Shown here one piece after another: positions 27,140 through 36,880 of a stretch of DNA of 64,000 nt (position 1 is its first letter; each line of letters starts with the position of its first letter). The notes under the pieces are model-generated. The model was not told the origin of the DNA. It was given only the letters and a program-made list of their open reading frames with translations, and made no database searches. The stretch is from the NCBI RefSeq assembly GCF_009649815.1, contig NZ_WJIC01000001.1:744001-808000 (forward strand). Reading direction: 5' to 3'. The stretch is from Nocardia sp. SYP-A9097 (GTDB taxonomy: Bacteria; Actinomycetota; Actinomycetes; Mycobacteriales; Mycobacteriaceae). Position numbers and translations under genes: made by a program.

Positions 27140-28318
27140 TCAGGGCTTTTTGTCCATGTCGATCTGTTGGGTCTTGCTGATGTCGATCTGCTGGGTGGGT
27201 GCGTCGGCGAAGGGGTCCGGGCGGGGGCCGCCGGCCGGAGCCGGGGCCGGGGCGGCGCGGCGGACGGGGGTGCCGCCATTGCCGTTACCGCCGCCGAGGA
27301 CGCCGAAGACAATGCCCGCGATGAGGGCGATGACGCCGATGATGCCGAAGGCGATCGGCAGGGTGCGGCCGTACAGCGACAGCTTGTCGATGTTCTCCTT
27401 GGCGACCGAGATCTGCGATTCGATGGTCGGCTCGTCGAACATCAGGGTCGCGTTGAGGACGGTCACCTCGGGCTTGTCGGCGCTGCGGGCGTAGAACTGG
27501 TGGATCTTCTCGCCGCCCTTGATGACGGTGCCGGTCTTGGGCTCCACCCACAGGTCACGGGTGTTGGTGTAGAAGCGGGTCATGGTGACCGGGGTTTCGC
27601 CGCCTTCGACGCCCCACTTGTCGGCCGGCAGCGCCAGCTTGTTGGTGGGCGAGTTGACGACGGTGGAGAGATCGGTGACGGGGACGGTCTGCTGGAAGTG
27701 GTAGACCTTCATGTCGTTGATCTCGGTCTCGTCGACGAAGTTGATGTCGAAGGTCTTGCGCGCGTTGAGATCGAAGTACGGGTACGTCTTCTTGTCGGTG
27801 CCGATGGGGAAGCGGTACTGGAGGCCGGTGTGCTGCACCGGATCCAGGACGGCCTCACCCTTCTTGTCGACGGTCGCGGCGATGGCGCCATTGGGGCCGC
27901 CCTCGACCGAATCGACGGGCATGCCGTCGGTGCGGGAGATGGTGACGCGGTCGACGGTGGCGGTGAGCAGGCCGGTATCGCCCTGCTTATCGGTGCGCCG
28001 CAGGGTCTGACCGGCTTGAATGGTCATTTCCGAGGCGTCCGCCGGATCTTCGACGGTGAGGTAGCGCTGTGAGAACAGCGGGACATTGGTGTCCACCTTG
28101 GCCGCACCGGTGGGCGCGGTCAGCGACTTCGAGTCGAGGACTTCACTGGGGGCCCCTTGGACATTGGTCGCGACGGTCGTGATCTCCAGGTCCAGCGGGG
28201 TCTTCGCGAGACGGCTCACCGTATAGGTGGGGATCATGATCGCGGCGACGAGCAGCAATGCACCCAGCCCCACGAGCAGGCAGGCCACGGTCCTTCGGGT
28301 ACCGGCACTCAGTGCCAT
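27140..28318 (-). CDS. DUF3068 membrane-anchored protein, Rv0227c homologue
   Basis: 392 residues. Helix 1 (about 11-33, TVACLLVGLGALLLVAAIM) anchors the N-terminus; a large extracytoplasmic beta-rich domain follows (to about 320), then helix 2 (LPIAFGIIGVIALIAGIVFG). The C-terminal tail is Pro/Gln-rich with a repeated TQQIDISKTQQIDMDK. The DUF3068 family is of unknown function; the mycobacterial member is in the same envelope cluster. ATG at 28318 with GAGGAGAA 7 bases upstream; an upstream extension was rejected because it lies in the divergent promoter region. Confidence 0.88.
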   Translation of the reverse strand: MALSAGTRRTVACLLVGLGALLLVAAIMIPTYTVSRLAKTPLDLEITTVATNVQGAPSEVLDSKSLTAPTGAAKVDTNVPLFSQRYLTVEDPADASEMTIQAGQTLRRTDKQGDTGLLTATVDRVTISRTDGMPVDSVEGGPNGAIAATVDKKGEAVLDPVQHTGLQYRFPIGTDKKTYPYFDLNARKTFDINFVDETEINDMKVYHFQQTVPVTDLSTVVNSPTNKLALPADKWGVEGGETPVTMTRFYTNTRDLWVEPKTGTVIKGGEKIHQFYARSADKPEVTVLNATLMFDEPTIESQISVAKENIDKLSLYGRTLPIAFGIIGVIALIAGIVFGVLGGGNGNGGTPVRRAAPAPAPAGGPRPDPFADAPTQQIDISKTQQIDMDKKP

Positions 28319-28507
28319 GCAGGTTCTCCTCGTCGTCGAACAGGTCGTTCCGATGAGTACTGCGGTCGCCGCACAGCACTCGTGAGCCCCGACACTAACA
28401 GCCGACGGGCCCGAAGCATCCTGCCGAGGCAGGAAAACATCACGAAACGCCCGTAAGTCAAACACAGGGTGCTCACACTCGGGAGTAACAAGGCAAACTG
28501 ATCCCCG

Positions 28508-29692
28508 ATGACCGCCACCCTGCGCCCGCCCTCCGAACCGACCGAACCGGTCCGTTCGGACTCGCCCGACGCAGCGGTCGATCAACGATCCATTCGCCGG
28601 CCCGGCGTCTTCATCCCAGCTCTCGAGGGTATGCGGGCCATGGCCGCGCTCGGCGTCATCGTCACGCACGTGGCCTTCCAGACCGGCGCCACCGGGCAGC
28701 CGATCATCGGCCGGGTGCTGGAACGCTTCGATATGGCGGTCGCCATCTTCTTCGCGCTCTCGGGGTTCCTGCTGTGGCGACCGCATGCCGCGGCCGCGCG
28801 CGGACTCGGGACCGCGCCGGCGGCCGGGCGTTATCTACTGCATCGCGCCGCCCGCATCCTGCCCGCGTACTGGGTGGTGGTCTGCACGGTGCTGATCCTG
28901 CTGCCGAGCGCCGCGCACACCGCGGGATCGCGGGTGTGGGTGGCGAATCTCGGATTGGCGCAGGTCTACGTCCCGCTGACGCTCACCGACGGACTCACGC
29001 AAATGTGGAGTCTGTCGGTGGAAGTGGCCTTCTATCTTGTACTTCCATTGCTGGCGTTCGCGCTCGTCCGATTGCGCGGCCCGCGCGCGAAGTGGCGGGT
29101 GCCCACCGTACTGGGGTTCGCGCTGCTGTGTCTGGGCTGGAATTTCCTGCCCGTCCCGACCCCGGACGCCATTCACTCCGACAACTGGCTGCCCGGTTAT
29201 CTCCCGTGGTTCGCCATGGGGATGCTGCTGGCCGAACTCTCCGATCAGGACGCACCGCGCTGGCGGCGGCTGGCGGGGGATCGCCGCCTGATGTGGCCGG
29301 TCGCGCTCGGCGCACTACTGCTGGCGACGACGCGATTGGCCGGGCCGGAGGGCCTCACGCACGGTCAGCCCTGGCAGTACGCGAGCAAGATGGCGCTGGG
29401 CGGAATCATCGGCTTCAGCCTGCTCGCACCGCTGGTACTGCGTCCCGAGATCCGCTACCGCTGGTTGGAGAGCCGCACCGCCGCGACCCTGGGCCGCTGG
29501 TCGTTCGGCATCTTCATCTGGCATCTGGCCGTACTGTCGATCGTCTTCCCGGTGTTCGGCATCATTCCGTTCCGCGGGCATTTCGTGCTGGTCTACCTGT
29601 TGACCGTGGCATTCACGCTGCCGTTGGCCGCCGCCAGTTTCGCGCTCATCGAGGAGCCGGTGCGGGTGTGGACCCGCCGCCGCTTCGGCTGA
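28508..29692 (+). CDS. Acyltransferase-3 family membrane protein, Rv0228 homologue
   Basis: 394 residues with about 10 helices. The acyltransferase-3 signature is present: FIPALEGMRAMAALGVIVTH (catalytic His at the end of helix 1), FDMAVAIFFALSGFLLW and RAARILPAYW with the conserved Arg residues. Members transfer acyl groups onto envelope sugars on the outer face of the membrane. The mycobacterial relatives in this cluster are thought to decorate cell-wall glycans; the exact acceptor is unknown. One base separates its stop from the convergent aftD stop. Confidence 0.9.
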   Translation: MTATLRPPSEPTEPVRSDSPDAAVDQRSIRRPGVFIPALEGMRAMAALGVIVTHVAFQTGATGQPIIGRVLERFDMAVAIFFALSGFLLWRPHAAAARGLGTAPAAGRYLLHRAARILPAYWVVVCTVLILLPSAAHTAGSRVWVANLGLAQVYVPLTLTDGLTQMWSLSVEVAFYLVLPLLAFALVRLRGPRAKWRVPTVLGFALLCLGWNFLPVPTPDAIHSDNWLPGYLPWFAMGMLLAELSDQDAPRWRRLAGDRRLMWPVALGALLLATTRLAGPEGLTHGQPWQYASKMALGGIIGFSLLAPLVLRPEIRYRWLESRTAATLGRWSFGIFIWHLAVLSIVFPVFGIIPFRGHFVLVYLLTVAFTLPLAAASFALIEEPVRVWTRRRFG

Positions 29693-29693
29693 G

Positions 29694-32600
29694 TCAGCGG
29701 CGACGGTTCGGCAGCGCCGAAAGACCAAGGGCCACAATCCCGACCAGTGCGGGGAACTGCACCCAGAGTGACGCGCCCATGTATCCCTCGGGTGAGCGCC
29801 ACGGGCCGGTGGACAGCGCCGCCGCCGAGATCGCCGTCCCCGCACCGGCAATCGCGACCAGCAGCATCGGCCAATTGGGTGGCCGCAAACGGGCGGCGAT
29901 GAGACCCAGTGCGGTGAGTACGATTCCGGCAGGCCCGGCGATCAAGCCCGCGGCAACCGCCAGCCCGATCGCACCGGCGGTTCGACCGCGCCAGGTGCGC
30001 GGCGCGGGACCGTCATCTCGCAGTGGCGATCGCATGCTCCGGAAGGCAAGTACCGCAAGCGGAATCAACAGCAGCAGGCCACCGAAGATCGCGTATCGAT
30101 ACCAGCGATCGGCCGCGAACTCGACCGTGATCGGGCCCTTCGTGCCAGGTGGGAGCAGCCACGCCTGCTGCCAGCCGTCGATCACGACCGGCTTCAGTTC
30201 ATGCCCGTCGGCGGTGACAGCTCTCCAGCCCACATTGGTGCTCAATGGCAGCACCAGCAACCGGGTACCCGCGGGTGCGCGCGCACCCGCGAGATTCGCG
30301 CCGGGCGCATCACCCGATACCGAGTTCGCCTGTCCGCCAGCCGAATCCGATGGTGCGAGGTCGGTGGATGATTCAGCCGAAGGTACGGCTGCGGTGCGGT
30401 TCAGGCGCAGTTCGTCGACGCTGAACAGGCCGGTCGGTGCGACGGTCACGTCGGTGCTGCCGGTGGGGAGATCGAAGGCCACCGCGTCGTCGGCGGGGGC
30501 GCTGCTATCGGTCGCGCTATCGGCGGTGCTGCCCGGTTCGGGGCTGTCTTTACGTGCCTGCGCGTATTCGTCGGCCGTGCAGACTCGCGCCGGAATCGGT
30601 GCGCCGGAACGCAATTCGGCGGCGGTGCCGGTGACCGTGGTGTGCAGGGTACGGCCCGCCGCGGCGAGGGTGGGGCCGTTCGCGCAGTCGATGGTGATGA
30701 GGCGGTCCGGCGCGGCGGGTGCCGGATAGTCGGGTCCCAGGACCGAGACCTCCGCGATCCCGGGGGGCTGTTCCTGGGCGAAACCCAATGCGGTGCGGTC
30801 GAGTACGGCATCCCAGGTCTGGATGCTGAGTTCGATGCGGTCGGTGACATACGGGTGCAGGTCGATTCGGGTGGGGACACCGGAGGCCGGGTCCACCTCG
30901 CGAACCTGCGGGCCGTCACCGAGATTCACCGAGACCGAGGTGGGGTGCGCGGGCAGATCGCCCCGCGAGGGCGTGATCTCCAGCCCGGTGACCAGGGTCG
31001 GTTCCGGCAGTTCGAGGGTGAGGGTGGGTTTCCCGCCGGTCTGCAAGCGGACCGTGGTCTCCGGGGCCGTCCAGGCGGTGCGCGGGTCACCGTCGGTGGC
31101 GGCGAGCGCCGAGCCGCGCGGGTCGGCGACATCGGCCTGGCCGCGCGCGGCGGGCCGGTCGTGATCGGTGAGCAGGGCTTCCAGGGCGGGTCCGGGCCGG
31201 GTGCGGACCATGAGATCCGGTGTCACCGTGAGTGGTTCGGGCACCTGCAGGGTGCGTTCGAAGATCCCGGGCTCCTCGGCGGACAGGGCCAGGGCCTTAC
31301 TGCAGCGCATCCGGTCCGGGGAGTCGAAACACGTACTGCGGCCAGGGAATTCCTGTCCCAGCTGCCAGCCTCGCACCTGTGTGCCTGCCGGGGTGGGTGG
31401 CAGTACCGTCCGATGCCGGATATCCACGGCCACCGGATGGTCACGATCGGCGTAATCCTCGATGCCTAGTTCGCTGATCCCGAATTGCCCACCCGCGCTA
31501 CCATTTTCGGTGCTGGCGGCGGTGATCTGGATCCAGTCGGTCTTGCCGGGCAGCAGTGCGATCGATACCGGCACACCGGGTTCGGTGATGCGCGCCGAGA
31601 CCGTACCCTTGGAGGTTTTCACCTCCACCCACTTCACTGGGCTGCCGATGGCGGCGGCGCTGGTGGTCAGGCGCAGTACGGCCGAGGTCACCGGCTTGTC
31701 CAGATCCAGTCGAAGCCATTGCCCCAGTGCGTGTTCGGTGCCATTGCTGATCCACGCCGTCGCGGGATCACCGTCGACGACCGCAGCGGTGGAGCTGCCG
31801 GGCGCGGCCCCGCCGAGCTGGGTGGCGTCGGCCGCCGAGCTGGAGACGGTGACGGTGGCCCCCGACCACGCGCCCTCCACCAGTTGTGCACCGGGCACCG
31901 GATAGTCCGGCACCAGATTGTGTGTCCGGCGTGCGTCCCCTGGGCCGCGCAGGGCCGAATTGTGGTTGTCGACGCGACCGAAATCGGACTCCCGGTCCAT
32001 GGGCGTGTCGGTGATGGTGACGGCATCCACCGGCAATCCGGCTTGTGCCGCGTCGGCGGCCAGCAGCGCCGGACCACTGGGTGTTGCAGGATTGCGCCGC
32101 ACGCGTTCCAGCACCTCGGGGCCGCCTTGGACGACGGGCACGCTGTCCAGCGGCAGGGTGTACGAGCCGGGGAACGATCCCGGCGCACCTGTCCCACTAC
32201 GCAATTCGACCGGTGTTCCGGTCGCATCGGATTTCGGGCTGCCGGTCGAGGTGGGCGTGCCCGGTTGCCCGTCCCGCACCCGGTAGATCTCGATGGCCGG
32301 GTACTCGGGTCGCAGATCCTCGTCCGCGACAAGCCCTTCCATGTGTCCGGTCTCGATCGGGTCGCCGAATTGCGCGACCTTGGTCAGCCCCGGTGAGCCT
32401 TCGATCGCCCGGTGCGCGAGCATGGGCCGGGTGGAGCGGGAGGTCTCCGGGTCGAGGTCATTGCGCAGCACCAGGATTCCGATGCCCTGGTCGATGAGGG
32501 TGGCCGCGAGTCCGGCGGAGGGCCGCCCGTCGGCAATGAGCCGCTGCACCGAATCCATGGCGCGAATGGCTCCGGGCGGGTTCAGCGGCACCGAATCCCG

Positions 32601-34259
32601 TACCGCCCAAGGCGTACTCGCCAATGCCTGGAGCGGTTCATCGCGGGTGAGGCCCCAGGTCTGGCTGCCGAACGGTGCGCCCGGCACCACCAGGGCCCGG
32701 GTGTCGGATGCGTTGCGCGCCAGCCAATCCGCGGTCTGCTGCCAGTATCCGGGCACCCTGTCGTAGTCGCCGCGCGGTGCGAGCTTGCCCGTCCACGCCA
32801 GTGAGGTGGACAGTGCCAGCGCGGTCAGGATCAGCGCACCCACCGCGACCATCTTGTTCCGCTCGGGATGCGCGAAAGCCCTGCGCCACACCGGCATCGG
32901 TACGGAGGCGGGCAGCGGTACCCGGCTCAGCAGATGCGCGAGCCCGAGGACGAGCGGCAACCGGATGAGCGGCTCCAGTTTGTGCACATTGCGCAGCGGC
33001 GCGCCCCCGGAGTCCAGAAAGGTCCGCACCTGTTCGGCGAAGGGTCCGCCGAGTTCACCCGCGTAACCGGCGCAGATACCGACCAATCCGACGCACAGGA
33101 TCAGTACGAGGCGTCCCCGGCCCGGCATGGATCGCATGGCGAGTCCGGCGATACCCGCGGCGGCCAGCAGTCCGGTCGCCAGCACGGCGGCCGGCTGGGT
33201 GACCAGCACCGCGCCCGCGATCCGCTCGGGCGAGACGAACGGCGTCCAACTGTCGGTACCGCGCAACACCTCACCCAGCGAGGCCCACTGTGTGGTCACA
33301 CCGGACGACTCGATGAAGTCCAGGAACGGCGGACTCACCTTGCCCAGCAACAGCAGTGGCACCACCCACCAGAACGTGGCCAGCACCAGCATGGGAATCC
33401 AGGTCCGCGTGAACCGCCACCAAGCCTGGTTCGGCCGATACGACATCCACCACAGCGCCGCGGGCAGGAAGGCCGCGGCCGTGGCGACCGCGTTCACGGA
33501 TCCCATGAGCGCCAACGCCATTGCGCTACCCGCGGGTGTGGCTGCCCCGCGCAGGTTCCGACCAGGCGAGATCCTGGCCGAAAGCGCGCCGGGATGACGA
33601 GGGGTGCTTTCGTCCACACGTTTGGGATCGGGGTCTTCGTCGGTGGATTGCTTGCGGCGCAGCGCCACTCCGAGCGCGGCCGGAGCCAGGAGTACCCAGG
33701 GCGCGAGCATCATCGGCAGCGTCTCGGACGAGATCGAGCCGAGTGTGGTGAGTACGCGGGGGGAGAGGGCGAAGGCGACAGCCGCGATGATCCGTGAGCC
33801 GCGACTACCTATACCGAGGGTTTCGCAGAGCCGGATGATTCCCCAGAATCCGGCGAGCAGCAATAGCGCCCACCAGATGCGCTGGGTGACCCAGGCGGGC
33901 AGGCCGAGAATATGTCCGAGCGAGAAGAACGCGCCGTGCGGAAAGAAGTATCCGTAGGCCTGGTTCTGCACCTGCCCCATCGGGGCCCGGCTGTTCCACA
34001 GGTGTCCGGCGCGCTCGAGGAAGCCGAGCGGATTCTGTGCCAGATCGTATTTGGTGTCCGCGACGGTGCGTCCGGGTGCCTGCGAGAAGGTCAGCAGGAA
34101 TGCGGTGAGGATACTGCCGAGCAGCCAGCGGCGGCCCAGCGGTGCGGTATTCGGCGACCGGTCTCCGATCGAGCCGGTCGCGGCATTGGTATCGGAGGTC
34201 AGCCGGTCAGCGCGCGCCGTACTCAACGTTGTTGAGTAGCGACGATCCGGCGTCGCCAC
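29694..34259 (-). CDS. aftD: Arabinofuranosyltransferase AftD
   Basis: 1521 residues. AftD adds arabinofuranose from decaprenyl-phosphoryl-arabinose to arabinogalactan/lipoarabinomannan. The N-terminal GT-C part (about 45-500) holds the first loop with VADTKYDLAQNPLGFLERAG and about 11 helices; a long extracytoplasmic region follows with two or three discoidin-like carbohydrate-binding modules (for example VDGDPATAWISNGTEHALGQ and TDGDPRTAWTAPE); two or three helices lie near the C-terminus. Residues about 218-231 are encoded by a REP-like repeat. The GTG at 34259 overlaps the DUF2613 gene by 53 bases; a later start is possible. Confidence 0.9.
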   Translation of the reverse strand: MATPDRRYSTTLSTARADRLTSDTNAATGSIGDRSPNTAPLGRRWLLGSILTAFLLTFSQAPGRTVADTKYDLAQNPLGFLERAGHLWNSRAPMGQVQNQAYGYFFPHGAFFSLGHILGLPAWVTQRIWWALLLLAGFWGIIRLCETLGIGSRGSRIIAAVAFALSPRVLTTLGSISSETLPMMLAPWVLLAPAALGVALRRKQSTDEDPDPKRVDESTPRHPGALSARISPGRNLRGAATPAGSAMALALMGSVNAVATAAAFLPAALWWMSYRPNQAWWRFTRTWIPMLVLATFWWVVPLLLLGKVSPPFLDFIESSGVTTQWASLGEVLRGTDSWTPFVSPERIAGAVLVTQPAAVLATGLLAAAGIAGLAMRSMPGRGRLVLILCVGLVGICAGYAGELGGPFAEQVRTFLDSGGAPLRNVHKLEPLIRLPLVLGLAHLLSRVPLPASVPMPVWRRAFAHPERNKMVAVGALILTALALSTSLAWTGKLAPRGDYDRVPGYWQQTADWLARNASDTRALVVPGAPFGSQTWGLTRDEPLQALASTPWAVRDSVPLNPPGAIRAMDSVQRLIADGRPSAGLAATLIDQGIGILVLRNDLDPETSRSTRPMLAHRAIEGSPGLTKVAQFGDPIETGHMEGLVADEDLRPEYPAIEIYRVRDGQPGTPTSTGSPKSDATGTPVELRSGTGAPGSFPGSYTLPLDSVPVVQGGPEVLERVRRNPATPSGPALLAADAAQAGLPVDAVTITDTPMDRESDFGRVDNHNSALRGPGDARRTHNLVPDYPVPGAQLVEGAWSGATVTVSSSAADATQLGGAAPGSSTAAVVDGDPATAWISNGTEHALGQWLRLDLDKPVTSAVLRLTTSAAAIGSPVKWVEVKTSKGTVSARITEPGVPVSIALLPGKTDWIQITAASTENGSAGGQFGISELGIEDYADRDHPVAVDIRHRTVLPPTPAGTQVRGWQLGQEFPGRSTCFDSPDRMRCSKALALSAEEPGIFERTLQVPEPLTVTPDLMVRTRPGPALEALLTDHDRPAARGQADVADPRGSALAATDGDPRTAWTAPETTVRLQTGGKPTLTLELPEPTLVTGLEITPSRGDLPAHPTSVSVNLGDGPQVREVDPASGVPTRIDLHPYVTDRIELSIQTWDAVLDRTALGFAQEQPPGIAEVSVLGPDYPAPAAPDRLITIDCANGPTLAAAGRTLHTTVTGTAAELRSGAPIPARVCTADEYAQARKDSPEPGSTADSATDSSAPADDAVAFDLPTGSTDVTVAPTGLFSVDELRLNRTAAVPSAESSTDLAPSDSAGGQANSVSGDAPGANLAGARAPAGTRLLVLPLSTNVGWRAVTADGHELKPVVIDGWQQAWLLPPGTKGPITVEFAADRWYRYAIFGGLLLLIPLAVLAFRSMRSPLRDDGPAPRTWRGRTAGAIGLAVAAGLIAGPAGIVLTALGLIAARLRPPNWPMLLVAIAGAGTAISAAALSTGPWRSPEGYMGASLWVQFPALVGIVALGLSALPNRRR
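33568..33606 (+). repeat. REP-like hairpin element inside aftD
   Basis: Contains GATCCTGGCC-GAAAGCGC-GCCGGGATGACGAGGGG. It matches copies at 42487-42567 and 51848-51886. The arms ATCC(T/C)GGC and GCCGGGAT can pair. On the aftD strand it encodes RHPGALSARISPG, in a loop between membrane helices. Confidence 0.8.
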
Positions 34260-34377
34260 TGCGGTCGATCTCGGGGCGCTTGTCCTGCGAGGCCGCCATC
34301 GTGATGACCAGGACCGCCGCCAGCCCGATCAGGGCCCCGCCGGCAGCGCTCGCTACACCAGGAACGGCAAACTTCAT
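34207..34377 (-). CDS. DUF2613 small membrane protein (Rv0236A homologue)
   Basis: 56 residues, MKFAVPGVASAAGGALIGLA then a hydrophobic stretch VLVITMAASQDKRPEID and the tail SSLLNNVEYGAR. One membrane helix or uncleaved signal anchor spans about 8-30. The mycobacterial homologue has nearly the same length and also precedes aftD. ATG at 34377; it overlaps the assigned aftD start, so the two are probably co-translated. Function unknown, perhaps an AftD accessory (inference). Confidence 0.85.
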   Translation of the reverse strand: MKFAVPGVASAAGGALIGLAAVLVITMAASQDKRPEIDRSGDAGSSLLNNVEYGAR

Positions 34378-34513
34378 CGCGGACTCCCATACATCGACGC
34401 ATGCGTACAACTCGAGCAAACCTAGCAGGTTGGGTAGGGCTGGGCAGCCAGGTCCGTACCGCCCGGCCCGCTTGCCGCCCGCTTTCCGGGCAGTGCGCAC
34501 CCTGGATCAGCCG

Positions 34514-35605
34514 TCAATCGGGGACGGCGCACTGCAGTCCGCCGAGGAAAGTGCGCAGTTTGGCGGTGGTTTCGACGAGTTCGGTGTGTGGATCCGACGC
34601 CGCGACGATTCCGCCGCCACCGAAGGCGCGTAGTGAGCGGCCGTCGGCGGAGAGTTCGGCGCAGCGGATGGCGACCACCCATTCGCCGTCACCGTTGGCG
34701 TCGCACCAGCCGACCGCGCCGCTGTAGAAGCCGCGGTCGCCTTCCAGATCGCAGATGGTGTCCAGGGCAAGTGCGGTGGGCGTGCCGCAGATGGCGGGGG
34801 TCGGGTGCAGCAGGACGGCCAGGTCCAGGGCGGTGATCGACGAGTCGCGGAGTTCGGCGGTGATGGGCGTGGCCAGGTGCCAAACCTCGGGTGTGGACAG
34901 CAGTTCGGGGCCGTCGGGGATGGTGAGTGTGCCGCAGACGGGTGCGAGTTGGTCGCGAATCCACTCCACGACGTACGCGTGTTCTTCGAGATTCTTGCTG
35001 CTGGACAACAGTTCTCGCGCCTGTGCCGCATCGGCTCCGGGATCGGCGAGCCGCGGCAGCGTTCCCGCCAGGGGGCGCAGAGTGACGGTGCGCCCGTGCC
35101 GCGTCACCAGCACCTCGGGTGTCGCGCCGAGCAGTGTCTCCCCGGGCCGCCCGGCGGGCGTGAGGTCGACGGCGTACACATTGGCGCGCGGATGCCGGGT
35201 GACCAGGTGTGCGGCCACCACCTCCGGTTCCAGGGGTGCCGCGGCTTCGGCGAGCAGCGAGCGCGCCGCCACCACTTTGCGCAGCGGTTGCTCCGGATCG
35301 GAGAGTTGTTCGACCAGTTTCGCGACGCGCGCCATATGCTCTGCGGCACTTGGCATTTCGGATACCACCCGCACTTCGGGCAGCTCCGGCAGCGCCGCGG
35401 GCCGCCATGGTCCGGCGGTGTGCAGCGCCTGTTCGGGTGCGCAGAGTGCGGCCGGTCGGCGCGGATCGAACGGCAGCGCCCCGACGATCAACTCGGTGTC
35501 CCCGGCTCGCAACGCCGATGCCGCGGCGGCGGCCGCATCGAAGGCGATGCGGGTGCCGGTGGTGCGCACCACGCCATTGGGTGACGCGAGGAGAAATCCG
35601 TCCAT
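34514..35605 (-). CDS. entC: Isochorismate synthase
   Basis: 363 residues, chorismate-utilising enzyme family. Converts chorismate to isochorismate for salicylate-type siderophores or menaquinone. Core motifs: RKVVAARSLL, LLGATPEVLV, RPLAGTLPRLADP, the catalytic-region SSSKNLEEHAYVVEWIRDQL, HPTPAICGTPTALAL and GFYSGAVGWCDANGDGEWVV. The N-terminal 60 residues are variable, as in EntC/DhbC proteins. No siderophore or menaquinone gene is adjacent, so the pathway cannot be assigned. ATG at 35605. Confidence 0.93.
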   Translation of the reverse strand: MDGFLLASPNGVVRTTGTRIAFDAAAAAASALRAGDTELIVGALPFDPRRPAALCAPEQALHTAGPWRPAALPELPEVRVVSEMPSAAEHMARVAKLVEQLSDPEQPLRKVVAARSLLAEAAAPLEPEVVAAHLVTRHPRANVYAVDLTPAGRPGETLLGATPEVLVTRHGRTVTLRPLAGTLPRLADPGADAAQARELLSSSKNLEEHAYVVEWIRDQLAPVCGTLTIPDGPELLSTPEVWHLATPITAELRDSSITALDLAVLLHPTPAICGTPTALALDTICDLEGDRGFYSGAVGWCDANGDGEWVVAIRCAELSADGRSLRAFGGGGIVAASDPHTELVETTAKLRTFLGGLQCAVPD

Positions 35606-35689
35606 GGTCTCCCGACCATAGTCCGCGACTCCGGCTTCGAAATCGGTGGAGCGACCGATATCTCTGTCGCACCGATCACATCCGCGACG

Positions 35690-36175
35690 TCAGTGTTTCG
35701 GCTCGGGCTCGCGTCCGGGCGGCACCATCAGCACCGGTCGATGGCAGTGTTTGAGGACCGCGTCGGCGACGCTGGAGTGCATCAGCGCCCGAATTCCGGT
35801 GGCGCCGCGGGTGCCCGCGACAATGATGTCCACGTTCAGATCGTCGGCGATTTCGACTATCGCGTTCCAGATGGTGGTGGTGCATTCGACGGTCCGCGCC
35901 TCGGCATTGAGCCCGGCGAGTTTGGCCAGTCGCACCCCCTCGGAGTTGATGGTTCTGGCGTCGACGTACGCGATGTCCTCGATCTCGTCGTCCGGCATCC
36001 ACTCCGGTTGCATGACACCGGACAGCCCGGAGAGCCGGGCGGCCTGGCGCGCCATGGGTTCCCAGGCGGTGAGGACCACGGCTCTGTTCGCGGACAGGAA
36101 CCGTCCCGCGTATTCGACGGCGCGGCGCGCATTCTCGGACCCGTCGTACGCGATGAGCATCAAATCGCACGGCAT
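35690..36175 (-). CDS. Universal stress protein (single UspA domain)
   Basis: 161 residues. Starts LMLIAYDGSENARRAVEYA, the typical Usp first strand with Asp. The ATP-binding motif appears as VAGTRGATGIRALMHSSVAD, close to the G-x2-G-x9-G(S/T) pattern. It ends HCHRPVLMVPP, the family's closing strand. Probably an ATP-binding stress protein. ATG at 36175 with AGGAGG 7-12 bases upstream. Monocistronic in appearance, 84 bases after the entC start and divergent from the next pair. Confidence 0.92.
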   Translation of the reverse strand: MPCDLMLIAYDGSENARRAVEYAGRFLSANRAVVLTAWEPMARQAARLSGLSGVMQPEWMPDDEIEDIAYVDARTINSEGVRLAKLAGLNAEARTVECTTTIWNAIVEIADDLNVDIIVAGTRGATGIRALMHSSVADAVLKHCHRPVLMVPPGREPEPKH

Positions 36176-36430
36176 GACGAACCTCCTGGTGGGAACGCAT
36201 GTCTTCGCGTCGAGATTACCCCGCGCGGGCGGGTGTCAGCCGTCTTGACGATGTCTGTCCATCGCGGGTTGTCCACAGTTTGCGAACGATTCACCCAAAT
36301 CAGTGGTGGGATACGCGGCTCCGGTTTTCACTGACAGGTGTCGGTTTTCCACCGACGTGTCGGCATCGAGTCCTACGCCGACTCTTCGACATCGCCGTCG
36401 TTGGAGCAGAGCCCGGACGAGGGGTGGATT

Positions 36431-36877
36431 GTGCGGTTGGACGAGCTGACTACCCCACAGGAATGGGCGAGCGTGTACCGCTCCCTGTTCGGTTTGCCGC
36501 ACGTGCACGTGACCACCCCCGGCTTCGTGGTGCTACCCCTGGTGGACACCATCACGGCCCTGAACACCCCGGAACCGTTGGGCGCGTTGATACTCGGTGA
36601 ACTGACCGTGCGCGGTGTGCCCGGCCCGGTGCTGGTGCGCGAGCGCCCGCCGCGGCGTACATTCCTGGCGGTGTTCGACGGGTATCCCTCCGACGAATAC
36701 CTCGAACGCTTGGAGCGCAACAGCGTGGACATCGGCCCGCACAGAAGTAATGTCATCCTGCCCACCGGATTCGGGCGGCACACCCTCGAGGGCAGGTGGT
36801 GGGCGCGCGCACCCCAGCGCGACGAATCGCTACCCCTGCTGTCCGAAGTTCTCGACGCCACCAACGCGGTGCTGTGA
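36431..36877 (+). CDS. Small protein related to actinobacterial prim-pol-like proteins; paralogue of the gene at 61794
   Basis: 148 residues. The GTG at 36431 is preferred over GTG 36338 because the start then matches that of the paralogue at 61794-62243. Shared blocks are W(A/V)S-x-YR-x2-FGLP (about 12-23), GFV(V/M)LP(V/L), GP(V/M)L-x-R, and the C-terminal RNSVDIGPHRSNVILPTGFG-like block followed by R-x-T-x-EG-x2-W. The pattern weakly recalls small proteins annotated as bifunctional primase/polymerase N-terminal domain in Streptomyces, which also carry W-x-V-P-P near the end; no catalytic acidic triad is evident. It is followed 3 bases later by the ARH-like gene, so the two form an operon. 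Confidence 0.75.
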   Translation: MRLDELTTPQEWASVYRSLFGLPHVHVTTPGFVVLPLVDTITALNTPEPLGALILGELTVRGVPGPVLVRERPPRRTFLAVFDGYPSDEYLERLERNSVDIGPHRSNVILPTGFGRHTLEGRWWARAPQRDESLPLLSEVLDATNAVL

Positions 36878-36880
36878 ATC

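Noticed and set aside
36269..36277. Single perfect DnaA box TTGTCCACA
   Set aside because: One 9-base match in 64 kb is expected by chance at this level, and no other box is near; a further single box at 15538 lies inside a gene.
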